From Acidobacteriaceae bacterium (lineage in GTDB: Bacteria; Acidobacteriota; Terriglobia; Terriglobales; Acidobacteriaceae): a stretch of DNA of 33,996 nucleotides. Under the pieces are notes generated by a model, which saw nothing but the letters and a program-made list of their open reading frames with translations, had not been told where the DNA came from and made no database searches. A program made the translations under genes and the position numbers. Shown here piece by piece: positions 8,599 to 15,203 of this stretch. The stretch spans positions 1 through 33,996 of the forward strand of contig JANYBT010000015.1 of NCBI GenBank assembly GCA_025360645.1. The letters run 5' to 3'. Each line of letters begins with the position of its first letter. Within the stretch, counting starts at the first letter, position 1.

Positions 8599-8959
8599 TC
8601 GGCTAATTCCAGAGTGTAGCGCGAATCGATGCGGTTCGAGAAGCAAGGCTGACCACAGAGGACGCGGAGGACGCAGAGGACAGCGGGCCCTTCGCTTCGC
8701 TTCAGGGTGACAAACCTCTGTGGGCTCAAGGTGACAGACTTGTGGGCTCGCGATAGCGGGCAAAGGCGTAACCACAGGGGGACACGGGGTTACACAGGGT
8801 TACACAGGGTGATCCAGATGCAAGGCGACGTCCTGGCTACTGGGCGGGTAGGGTCTCGGGTTGAGCTGGGTGATGCGCGGCCCCGATGTCTAAGCCCGAA
8901 CACTCTGTGGCAGTGTGTCATAATTCCAAGTGGCGGACGATGCCGCCGGAGCCTCCCCT
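8599..8959. repeat. intergenic region with short interspersed and simple repeats
   Basis: No gene is supported. The region contains GACCACAGAGGACGCGGAGG and its continuation (8651-8681), a purine-rich near-repeat of GACGC(A/G)GAG units. A degenerate copy of the interspersed TGTCATCCCGAGCG-type repeat is at 8688-8712 on the minus strand. At 8771-8809, ACCACAGGGGGACACGGG is followed by two copies of GTTACACAGG. These short elements typically fill spacers in acidobacterial genomes. Some of the DNA just before 8960 must carry the promoter of the following gene, but no clear boxes are seen. Confidence 0.5.
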
Positions 8960-9235
8960 ATGGATGAGCGCGAGTTTTTCGACGAGAAGGCCGACAAGAA
9001 GCCCGCCCACCTCAGTTGTCCGCATTGTCAACAGGCTGGAGAGTACGAAATCAACTGGCTGGTGCGGACCAAGAAGAAGTCGTTGCCCGGGCGAGCGGAT
9101 GACCGGGACCGAGCCCGCTTCGCGAAGGCCAAGTCGTACATGCTGCGCCGCGACGACATGCTGATGTGCAAGAACCTGCGCTGCCGGAAGCGGTTTGAAA
9201 TCTCGGGAGTGCAGTCGGTGGCGTTTTTCGACTAG
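8960..9235 (+). CDS. 91-residue zinc-ribbon-like protein of unknown function
   Basis: The product begins MDEREFFDEKADKKPAHLS, then CPHC at residues 20-23, a basic central stretch (VRTKKKSLPGRADDRDRARF), then MCKNLRCRKRFEISG with a second Cys pair spaced C-x4-C, ending VQSVAFFD. The two Cys pairs suggest a small zinc-bound ribbon, as in nucleic-acid-binding or regulatory proteins; no family name is recognised. A GTG at 8930 would add ten residues, but only the ATG at 8960 has a ribosome site (GGAG eight bases upstream). It precedes the first etf pair by 144 bases on the same strand and may be transcribed separately. Confidence 0.6.
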   Translation: MDEREFFDEKADKKPAHLSCPHCQQAGEYEINWLVRTKKKSLPGRADDRDRARFAKAKSYMLRRDDMLMCKNLRCRKRFEISGVQSVAFFD

Positions 9236-9379
9236 CAATCCCAGGTCAACGTTTTTTGTGATTGCAATGCAACGAAGTGTGGTTCAGGTCGCGCCGCATT
9301 GTCCATCTCTCTCTTCCGTAATTTATACTCATGAGTTTGCCCCGAGTGCGGCAAGCCCGCAGGAAACAGGAGCCATCCC

Positions 9380-10150
9380 TTGAAGATTCTGGTTTGCATC
9401 AAGCAAGTGCCACAGAAAGACGCGCCTCTTAAGCTGAACGAAACTGGCACCTGGATTCGCGAAGACGTATCGTACGAGATCAACGAGCCGGACGCTTATG
9501 CGCTGGAAGAAGCGCTGCGGCAGAAGGAAAAACACGGCGGCGAAGTGGTGGCCATCACGTCGGGACCGGCGCGGTCGCAGCAAGTGCTGCGCGAGGCGCT
9601 GGCCAAGGGCGCGGACCGGGCCATTCACCTGGAAGACAATGCGTTTGTGGGGTTCGACGCCTACAACACGGCGCGAGCGTTTGCCGCCGCTATCAAAGAC
9701 GAACAATTTGATCTCATCTTTACCGGACTGCAGTCGGACGACTACGGTTACGCGCAGACGGGCGTGATTCTGGCGGAATTGCTGGGCCATCCGCACGCGA
9801 CCATCATCATGCAGATCGAGAAGAGCGACAGTGGCATCCGGGTGAAGCGCGAACTGGAAGCGGGATACTTTCAGTTTGTGGACATGCCATTGCCGGCGGT
9901 GCTGACCATTCAGTCGGGCATCAGCAAGCTGCGCTACGCAACCTTGATTGGCATTAAGCAGGCCAAGAACAAGCCGCTGCGCAAGGTCGCGCTGGCCGAA
10001 GTGCAGTCGGCGCTCAGCGACAACCTGCAGAAGATCGAGCGGCTGTATGTGCCGCAGAAGACCAAGAAGACCGAGATCATCGACGGTTCCCCGAACGAAA
10101 TTGCCAAGAAACTGGTGGAGCGGCTGCGCAACGAAGTGCGGGTGCTGTAG
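9380..10150 (+). CDS. etfB: electron transfer flavoprotein beta subunit (ETF system 1)
   Basis: The 256-residue protein is the beta half of an ETF, which takes electrons from acyl-CoA and related dehydrogenases. It begins MKILVCIKQVPQKDAPLKL and has the NEPDAYALEEALR segment and the family signature region around LPAVLTIQSGISKLRYATLIGIKQAKNKPL. The start is TTG at 9380, supported by AGGAG seven bases upstream; no ATG is available nearby. A TATACT hexamer at 9324-9329 could be a -10 box but has no clear -35 partner. It is followed 68 bases later by etfA, and ETF-QO is encoded 2 kb downstream, so this looks like the classical ETF to ETF-QO electron route. It is only distantly similar to the second EtfB at 25345. 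Confidence 0.93.
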   Translation: MKILVCIKQVPQKDAPLKLNETGTWIREDVSYEINEPDAYALEEALRQKEKHGGEVVAITSGPARSQQVLREALAKGADRAIHLEDNAFVGFDAYNTARAFAAAIKDEQFDLIFTGLQSDDYGYAQTGVILAELLGHPHATIIMQIEKSDSGIRVKRELEAGYFQFVDMPLPAVLTIQSGISKLRYATLIGIKQAKNKPLRKVALAEVQSALSDNLQKIERLYVPQKTKKTEIIDGSPNEIAKKLVERLRNEVRVL

Positions 10151-10218
10151 CGGAGCTGCGACACGACGGGCGTCAAGATTCGCGAAACGAACTTATATTT
10201 GGGAATTGAGAACTCATC

Positions 10219-11211
10219 ATGAAAATTCTTGTAGTCGTTGAGCAGCGCGAAGGCAAACTAAACCGGGTTTCATGGGAGACCATTGCGGCTGGACAGGCTC
10301 TGGCAGCGGACACGGGTGGAACATTGGAAGCGGCGGTGGTGGGGGCCGGCGTTAGTGGCTATGCGGCCGAAATTGCCGCCAAGAAGCTGGCGAAGGTTTA
10401 TGCGATCGAATCGGCGGGACTGGAGCCTTACACTCCGGACGCGTTTGTGCACGCGCTGAAGGGGTTCATCGCGACCAACCAGCCGGCGCTGGTAATGATG
10501 CCGCACACCTACCAGGTGCGCGATTTCGTGCCCAAGCTGGCGACGGCGGCGGGCAGTACGTGCATCAGCGACTGCATTGGCTACAAGAAAGATGGCGACA
10601 AGCTGTTGTTTACGCGGCAGATGTTTCAGGGCAAGCTGGCGGCGGACGTCAGCTTCACTGGGGCAGGGCCGTGGTTCGTGACTTTTCAGAATGGCGCGTT
10701 CCGTGGAGATAAGGCCGAGGCGGGCGCGGCAGCAGCGCCGGTCGAAGTAGTGAATGTGGAAATTCCCGCCGGAGTGGTGCGCAACCAGCCGCACGAAGTG
10801 TTCAAAGAGGCGAAGCAGGCGGTCGATTTGACCCAGGCCGAAATTATTGTGGCGGTGGGACGCGGCATCAAGGAAGAGAAGAACATCGCCATCGCCAAGG
10901 CATTGGCCGAAGCGCTGGGCGGGGATTTAGCGGCGTCGCGTCCGATCTGCGACAACGGATGGCTGCCTATGGACCGGCAGATTGGGTCGTCGGGACAGAC
11001 GGTGGCGCCGAAGCTGTATTTGGCGCTGGGCATCAGCGGAGCGATTCAGCACATAGTGGGGATGAAGGGGGCGCGGACCATCATCGCGGTGAATAAAGAT
11101 GCGGAGGCTCCGATTTTTGAGATTGCGGATTATGCGGTGGTGGGAAATTTGTTTGATATCGTGCCGCCGCTGATCGAGGAAGTGAAGAAGGCGAAGGCGG
11201 CAAACTCATAG
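10219..11211 (+). CDS. etfA: electron transfer flavoprotein alpha subunit (ETF system 1)
   Basis: The 330-residue alpha subunit binds the FAD that passes electrons to a quinone reductase. The N-terminal domain begins MKILVVVEQREGKLNRVSWE. The C-terminal FAD domain is well conserved: IIVAVGRGIKEEKNIAIAKA, then SRPICDNGWLPMDRQIGSSG, then the signature PKLYLALGISGAIQHIVGMK and IIAVNKDAEAPIFEIADYAV. The length is typical. It follows etfB on the same strand, and its ATG at 10219 is preceded by only a weak purine stretch. Immediately after the stop begins a long non-coding repeat region, so the etfBA unit probably ends here. Confidence 0.95.
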   Translation: MKILVVVEQREGKLNRVSWETIAAGQALAADTGGTLEAAVVGAGVSGYAAEIAAKKLAKVYAIESAGLEPYTPDAFVHALKGFIATNQPALVMMPHTYQVRDFVPKLATAAGSTCISDCIGYKKDGDKLLFTRQMFQGKLAADVSFTGAGPWFVTFQNGAFRGDKAEAGAAAAPVEVVNVEIPAGVVRNQPHEVFKEAKQAVDLTQAEIIVAVGRGIKEEKNIAIAKALAEALGGDLAASRPICDNGWLPMDRQIGSSGQTVAPKLYLALGISGAIQHIVGMKGARTIIAVNKDAEAPIFEIADYAVVGNLFDIVPPLIEEVKKAKAANS

Positions 11212-11216
11212 GGGCA

Positions 11217-11344
11217 AGTTTCTAGTTTCCAGTTTCGAGTTTCGAGTAAACGCAAAACTCATAGTTTCGAGTTTCTGGTTTCAAGTTTCAGGTAAACGCA
11301 GCAGAAGGCTGAGAGTTTCGAGTTTCTCGTTTCTTGTAGAGGCA
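11217..11344 (+). repeat. AGTTTCGAGTTTC repeat cluster upstream of the four-helix-bundle gene
   Basis: Three units each begin with AGTTTCGAGTTTC (near 11230, 11262 and 11314) and end with TAAACGCA or TAGAGGCA. The last unit, 11314-11344, is 31 bases long and recurs at 11738-11768, on the other side of the adjacent gene, with 26 of 31 positions identical and no gap. Confidence 0.75.
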
Positions 11345-11365
11345 ACAAAGAAGGGCTCCGCGCGC

Positions 11366-11734
11366 ATGAGCCACAGCTATAAAGATCTGATCGTTTGGCG
11401 CAAGGCTAAGGAACTCGCGGTTGAGGTGTACCGGATAACGGAACAGTTCCCGAGGTCCGAGATCTACGGCCTGACGTCGCAAATGCGTCGCGCATCAGTA
11501 TCCGTGGTTTCGAACATCGCCGAGGGACAGGGCAGGCTCACGAAAGGCGAGTTTCGGCAGTTTCTCGGGCAGTCTCGTGGCTCCTTGCTCGAGATGGAAA
11601 CGCAACTAGCCATCGTGGCGGACCTGCACTACGTGGGTCCGGACAAGTTTTCTGGGCTAGACAGTCGGACGTTAGAAGTGGGACGGCTTTTGAACGGTTT
11701 ATTGGAGTCGTTGCGTCCTTCCTCGGCAAGCTGA
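11366..11734 (+). CDS. four-helix-bundle (S23 / 23S rRNA intervening-sequence type) protein
   Basis: The 122-residue all-helical protein matches the family first seen in rRNA intervening sequences and now found throughout diverse bacterial genomes. Its diagnostic strings are YKDLIVWRKAKELAVEVYRI near the start, FPRSEIYGLTSQMRRASVSV, SNIAEGQGRLTKGEFRQFL, and SRGSLLEMETQLAIVADL. The cellular role is unknown; in related genes it behaves like a mobile passenger. No good ribosome site precedes the ATG. The gene is set between 31-bp direct repeats and its last codons are echoed several times downstream, which suggests a mobilised or duplicated cassette inserted between etfA and the ETF-QO gene. Confidence 0.9.
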   Translation: MSHSYKDLIVWRKAKELAVEVYRITEQFPRSEIYGLTSQMRRASVSVVSNIAEGQGRLTKGEFRQFLGQSRGSLLEMETQLAIVADLHYVGPDKFSGLDSRTLEVGRLLNGLLESLRPSSAS

Positions 11735-11737
11735 ACT

Positions 11738-11768
11738 AGTTTCAAGTTTCTAGGTTCGAGTAGAGGCA
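11738..11768 (+). repeat. downstream copy of the 31-bp direct repeat flanking the S23 gene
   Basis: This element starts AGTTTCAAGTTTCTAGG and ends GTAGAGGCA. It matches the element at 11314-11344 at 26 of 31 positions without gaps. It begins three bases after the S23 stop codon, so the two copies bracket the gene closely: 21 bases before the start and 3 after the stop. Confidence 0.75.
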
Positions 11769-12151
11769 TCAGCAAATTGATAATTTCGAGTTTAGAGTTC
11801 GGATGCGCCCTTCGGCGGCAAGCTAAGCCCGCGGGAATGGAAACCTGAAACTCGAAACTTCTTATACTGGTGTTGCGCCGTCGCTCGGCAAGCTAAACTG
11901 GGCTGACTACGCGACTGGAAACTCGAAACTTCTTAAACTGGCTTTGCGCCCTTCCTCGACAAGCGAAACTGGCTGAACGCGTGACTGGAAACTTGAAACT
12001 CGAAACTCGAAACTTCTTACGCGACCCGCATCTGCAAGCAGCTTGGTGTACCAGACCCGCTTCGCTAATCCTTTCAACCCGTTTATCATAATGAGTTCGC
12101 TTTCATCCGTGTGTCTTTTATCTGTGTGTGACGTTGCAGCCAGGTCTTCTT
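11769..12151. repeat. tandem repeat array with degenerate copies of the S23 gene 3' end
   Basis: Two full units (11839-11916, 78 bases; 11917-11986, 70 bases) and a partial third (11987-12025) each start GGAAAC...GAAACTCGAAACTTCTTA. The full units continue with a segment like TTGCGCCCTTCCTCGGCAAG then C(T/G)(A/G)AACTGG. That second segment matches the 3' end of the S23 gene (11710-11738); a further copy is at 11804-11826. The GAAACTCGAAAC motif is the reverse complement of the GTTTCGAGTTTC motif on the left of the gene. From 12026 to 12151 I see no repeat and no gene; the promoter of the next gene should be there. Confidence 0.65.
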
Positions 12152-13867
12152 ATGCTGATCTTTCGTAAACCTCTCGCAAATGTGGAACGGCCGGAGATGC
12201 CGGCAGATGTGGTGATCGTTGGCGGCGGGCCTGCCGGGATGGCTTGCGCGCTGCGGCTGTCGCAGCTCATTGATGCGCACAATGCCACGCATCCGGATTC
12301 GCCGCTCAGCAAAGAAAACATCTACGTTCTGGAAAAGTCGCGCGAGGTGGGACAGCATTGCCTTTCCGGGGCGCTGCTCGATCCGCGATCCATGCGCGAG
12401 TTGCTGCCGGGATTTGAAAACGAAGCGCCCATTGAGGCCCAGGTCGATCGAGAAGCGGTTTACTACCTCACCCAGAAAGGCAAGTTCAAGTTGCCAGTGA
12501 CGCCTCCGCCGCTGCGCGACCATGGCAATTACGTCATCTCGCTCAACCGTTTTGTGAAGTGGCTGGGCGGCAAGGTGGAGGAGACGGGCATTACGGTCTT
12601 TACCGGGTTTGCGGGATCGGAGCTATTGTTTGATGGCGACCGCGTGACCGGAGTGCGCACCGACGACAAGGGCGTGGACAAAGAAGGCCAGCCGAAATCG
12701 AATTTCGAGCCCGGATACGACCTCAAGGCCAAAGTGGTGATTCTGGCGGAAGGGGGGCGCGGCTCGCTCACCAAGCAGCTCATCGCGAAGTTTGATTTGA
12801 TGAAGGGCCGCAACCCGCAGACGTACGGCGTCGGGATAAAGGAATTGTGGGAGGTCCCTTCCGGCCGCATCGCACCGGGTCAGGTGATGTACACGATGGG
12901 CTGGCCGCTGACCACCAAGGAATATGGCGGCGCGTGGATTTACGGCGGCAAAGACAACGTGGTTTCGCTGGGCTTCGTCACCGGCCTGGATTATCCCGAC
13001 CCGCGGCTGGATCCGCAGCGGGTGCTGCAGGAATTCAAGAAGCATCCGTTCATTGCCAGCTTGCTGGAGGGTGGCAAGATGATTCGCTATGGCGCGAAGT
13101 CGCTGCCCTATGGCGGATGGTGGGCCATACCGCCCGTGTCCGGCAATGGGTGGATGATCCTGGGCGACTCGGCGGGGTTCCTGAATTCGGCGCGGCTGAA
13201 AGGCATTCACCTGGCCATCAAGAGCGGGATGCTGGCGGCGGAAACGGGGTTCGAGGCGTTGGTGAAGGATGACGCGTCGGCCGCAAGTCTCAGCTCGTTC
13301 CAGAAGCGGGTGGAGTCAAGCTGGATCAAGGACGAGTTGTGGAAAGTGCGCAACATGCATCAGGGCTTCGAGGGAGGATTCTATGCTGGCATGTTCCACA
13401 CCGGCCTGCAAATGGTCACCGGCGGACGCGGGGTGCGCAATCGGTATCCCGGAAAGGCGGGACACGAGCACATGCGGCCGCTGTCGCAATTGCCCCCCAA
13501 CGGCGGCGCGGAAGCGCATCTGCTGGGCCCCTTCAAGGGAGACGGCAAGCTCACATTCGACAAGCTGACTGACCTGTATCATTCGGGCACGAAGCACGAA
13601 GAGGACCAACCCTCGCATCTGGTGATTGACGATACTGACATCTGCAACACGCGCTGCGTGAAGGAATTTGGCAGCCCGTGCCAGAATTTTTGTCCGGCGA
13701 ATGTGTACGAGATGCTGGATGACGCCGAGCAGCCTCACGGCAAGCGCATCAGCCTGAACCCTTCGAACTGCGTGCACTGCAAGACCTGCGACATCGCCGA
13801 CCCCTATCAGATCATTACGTGGGTGCCGCCGGAGGGTGGAGGCGGGCCGAATTACGATGGGATGTAA
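12152..13867 (+). CDS. electron transfer flavoprotein-ubiquinone oxidoreductase (ETF-QO)
   Basis: The 571-residue monotopic membrane flavoprotein passes electrons from reduced ETF to quinone. It has an N-terminal FAD-binding motif VVIVGGGPAGMACALRLS (residues 20-37), the HCLSGALLDPRSM segment, the GWPLTTKEYGGAWIYGG region, and GDSAGFLNSARLKGIHLAIKSG, all characteristic of ETF-QO. The C-terminal domain carries the single [4Fe-4S] ligands in FCPANVYE and NCVHCKTCDI and ends QIITWVPPEGGGGPNYDGM, nearly invariant in the family. A GTG at 12128 would add eight residues; the ATG at 12152 fits better with the conserved start. It pairs functionally with EtfBA of system 1, upstream, and differs from the membrane protein serving system 2. 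Confidence 0.95.
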   Translation: MLIFRKPLANVERPEMPADVVIVGGGPAGMACALRLSQLIDAHNATHPDSPLSKENIYVLEKSREVGQHCLSGALLDPRSMRELLPGFENEAPIEAQVDREAVYYLTQKGKFKLPVTPPPLRDHGNYVISLNRFVKWLGGKVEETGITVFTGFAGSELLFDGDRVTGVRTDDKGVDKEGQPKSNFEPGYDLKAKVVILAEGGRGSLTKQLIAKFDLMKGRNPQTYGVGIKELWEVPSGRIAPGQVMYTMGWPLTTKEYGGAWIYGGKDNVVSLGFVTGLDYPDPRLDPQRVLQEFKKHPFIASLLEGGKMIRYGAKSLPYGGWWAIPPVSGNGWMILGDSAGFLNSARLKGIHLAIKSGMLAAETGFEALVKDDASAASLSSFQKRVESSWIKDELWKVRNMHQGFEGGFYAGMFHTGLQMVTGGRGVRNRYPGKAGHEHMRPLSQLPPNGGAEAHLLGPFKGDGKLTFDKLTDLYHSGTKHEEDQPSHLVIDDTDICNTRCVKEFGSPCQNFCPANVYEMLDDAEQPHGKRISLNPSNCVHCKTCDIADPYQIITWVPPEGGGGPNYDGM

Positions 13868-13884
13868 GGGGTTGTGAATGGGTT

Positions 13885-14292
13885 CTAGCGTGCCCAGTTC
13901 TCAACGTTCAATCCGCGCACCCGCCGGAATTCTTTTTCATTGTTGGTGACCAGGGTCAACCCCTGCGCCAGAGCGTGAGCGGCGATCCAGAGGTCATTGT
14001 TGCCAATCATCGCGCCCTTTGCCGCCAGGTCAGCGCGGAGAGCGCCGTAGGTTTCGCCAGCCTTTTCCGGTAACGGCAGCGCGGGCAGCAAGAGTAGGAG
14101 CTCCCGTAGCTTCTCCAGCGTGGCGGAAGAGTGCTTGCTATGTGCCGCGCCAAAGAACAGCTCGCCGTAGGTGATCACCGACAACGCGGCTTCGCCGGGA
14201 CGCAGAGTCTGGAAGCGGCGCAAGACTGCCTCCGGTTTCTTTTGCCGGATGTAAATGCAGATGTTGGTGTCGAGCAGAAATCGGGCTTCCAT
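13885..14292 (-). CDS. vapC: VapC-family PIN-domain toxin
   Basis: The 135-residue PIN-domain ribonuclease is the toxin of a type II toxin-antitoxin pair. The acidic metal-binding residues are visible as D8 in FLLDTN, E44 in ITYGELFFGA and D100 in GNNDLWIAAHA. The fourth position is VTNNEKEF, with Asn rather than Asp, as in many functional VapC proteins. RNA targets of VapC are usually specific tRNA or rRNA sites; none can be predicted here. The start codon overlaps the stop of vapB by one base (TAATG), so translation is coupled. It ends convergently 17 bases from the end of the ETF-QO gene. Confidence 0.9.
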   Translation of the reverse strand: MEARFLLDTNICIYIRQKKPEAVLRRFQTLRPGEAALSVITYGELFFGAAHSKHSSATLEKLRELLLLLPALPLPEKAGETYGALRADLAAKGAMIGNNDLWIAAHALAQGLTLVTNNEKEFRRVRGLNVENWAR

Positions 14293-14534
14293 TACAGCCC
14301 CTTGCGCTTTTGCGGCAGAGTGTCTCGGCGAACCCTTTTGCGACGGGTGTCGGCGAGGTCTTCCGCCAGGCTCGCCAAGAGGTCAAAAGCCCGTTCCATG
14401 GTTCTGGGTTTGTCGCGAAGGACGACCTCATCCCCGCGCCGAAACACATCGATCTCCGCGCTGTTGAATCGAAACTCTTTGGGCAGGCGGACCGCCTGGC
14501 TGTTTCCAGATTGAAACACCTTTGCCACTCCCAT
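14292..14534 (-). CDS. vapB: VapB-family antitoxin (AbrB/MazE-type DNA-binding fold)
   Basis: The 80-residue antitoxin has the swapped-hairpin AbrB DNA-binding domain typical of VapB: MGVAKVFQSGNSQAVRLPKE, then FRFNSAEIDVFRRGDEVVLR. The C-terminal half (ERAFDLLASLAEDLADTRRK) should wrap around the toxin. Two adjacent ATGs occur at 14537 and 14534; the second is chosen because GGAGG is one base from the first and four from the second. The gene is directly upstream of vapC with a one-base overlap. The promoter region holds a symmetric operator at 14554-14574, 19 bases before the start, so the complex probably represses its own transcription. Confidence 0.88.
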   Translation of the reverse strand: MGVAKVFQSGNSQAVRLPKEFRFNSAEIDVFRRGDEVVLRDKPRTMERAFDLLASLAEDLADTRRKRVRRDTLPQKRKGL

Positions 14535-14553
14535 CATCCCTCCCTGTGTCGGC

Positions 14554-14574
14554 GTATATACATCGAGTATATAC
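14554..14574. promoter_or_regulatory. predicted VapB(C) operator: paired GTATATAC palindromes
   Basis: Two copies of the self-complementary octamer GTATATAC lie at 14554-14561 and 14567-14574, separated by five bases, so the whole site is symmetric. It overlaps candidate -10 boxes for vapB on the minus strand (TATATA or TATACT), with TTGCGG 16 or 18 bases upstream. It is just upstream of the antitoxin start, the usual place for autoregulation. Confidence 0.6.
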
Positions 14575-14684
14575 GGTGATGGGCCCAGGCCGCAAACGAA
14601 GTTCTCCATAGGGTGGCGCTCCACACCGGGGTACTTTACGAGGACTTCTGCATCAAACAATGAGATTGTCTGGAAAGGGCACTC

Positions 14685-15089
14685 ATGACAGAAAAGATCA
14701 AGAAGACCGATGCGGAGTGGAGATCGAAGCTGACGCCGGAGCAGTACAAGGTGGCGCGCGAGGCGGGTACCGAGATGGCGTTCAGCGGCAAGTATTGGAA
14801 CACCAAGGATGCCGGCACCTACACCTGCGTGTGTTGCGGTGAGCCGTTGTTCACCTCTGACAGCAAGTTCGATTCGGGGTGCGGCTGGCCCAGTTTCTAT
14901 GCGCCGCTGGATAAGGCGAAGGTGGACGAACACACGGATCGTGCCTTTGGCATGGAGCGGGTGGAAACGCGTTGCGCCAAATGCGACGCTCACCTCGGGC
15001 ATGTGTTTCCCGATGGGCCTCGACCGACGGGGCTGCGGTATTGCATCAACTCGGCGTCGCTGGAGTTCAAGCCGGGGGAGAAGGAGTAG
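14685..15089 (+). CDS. msrB: peptide-methionine (R)-S-oxide reductase MsrB
   Basis: The 134-residue enzyme reduces methionine-R-sulfoxide in proteins, repairing oxidative damage. The catalytic Cys is C120 in RYCINSASL. The structural zinc is held by C48 and C51 (CVCC) and C97 and C100 (CAKC). The conserved [14 protein letters not shown] segment includes C66, a possible resolving cysteine. GHVFPDGP is also typical. It is a stand-alone MsrB without fused MsrA and has no signal peptide, so it is cytoplasmic. AAGGG lies five bases before the ATG. It is divergent from vapBC with about 150 bases between. Confidence 0.95.
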   Translation: MTEKIKKTDAEWRSKLTPEQYKVAREAGTEMAFSGKYWNTKDAGTYTCVCCGEPLFTSDSKFDSGCGWPSFYAPLDKAKVDEHTDRAFGMERVETRCAKCDAHLGHVFPDGPRPTGLRYCINSASLEFKPGEKE

Positions 15090-15118
15090 AGCGGTGGACA
15101 GATGTCCCGAATAGGCGA

Positions 15119-15142
15119 GGTAATTTGGTAATTAGGTAATTT
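15119..15142 (+). repeat. three tandem 8-bp units (GGTAATTW)
   Basis: GGTAATTT, GGTAATTA and GGTAATTT follow each other directly in the short spacer between msrB and the ABC-F gene. It is an AT-rich simple repeat with no evident function. Confidence 0.6.
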
Positions 15143-15203
15143 AAAAACGGGTCGCTCTGTGGTTGGACCGAGTGCTCTTCGCTCTACGCTCTTGGCTCTT
15201 CGT

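Noticed and set aside
11217-12025. CRISPR array reading of the GTTTCGAGTTTC repeats
   Set aside because: Repeat units are of unequal length and decay, spacers are not unique and regularly sized, the motif changes orientation, a gene lies in the middle, and there are no cas genes.
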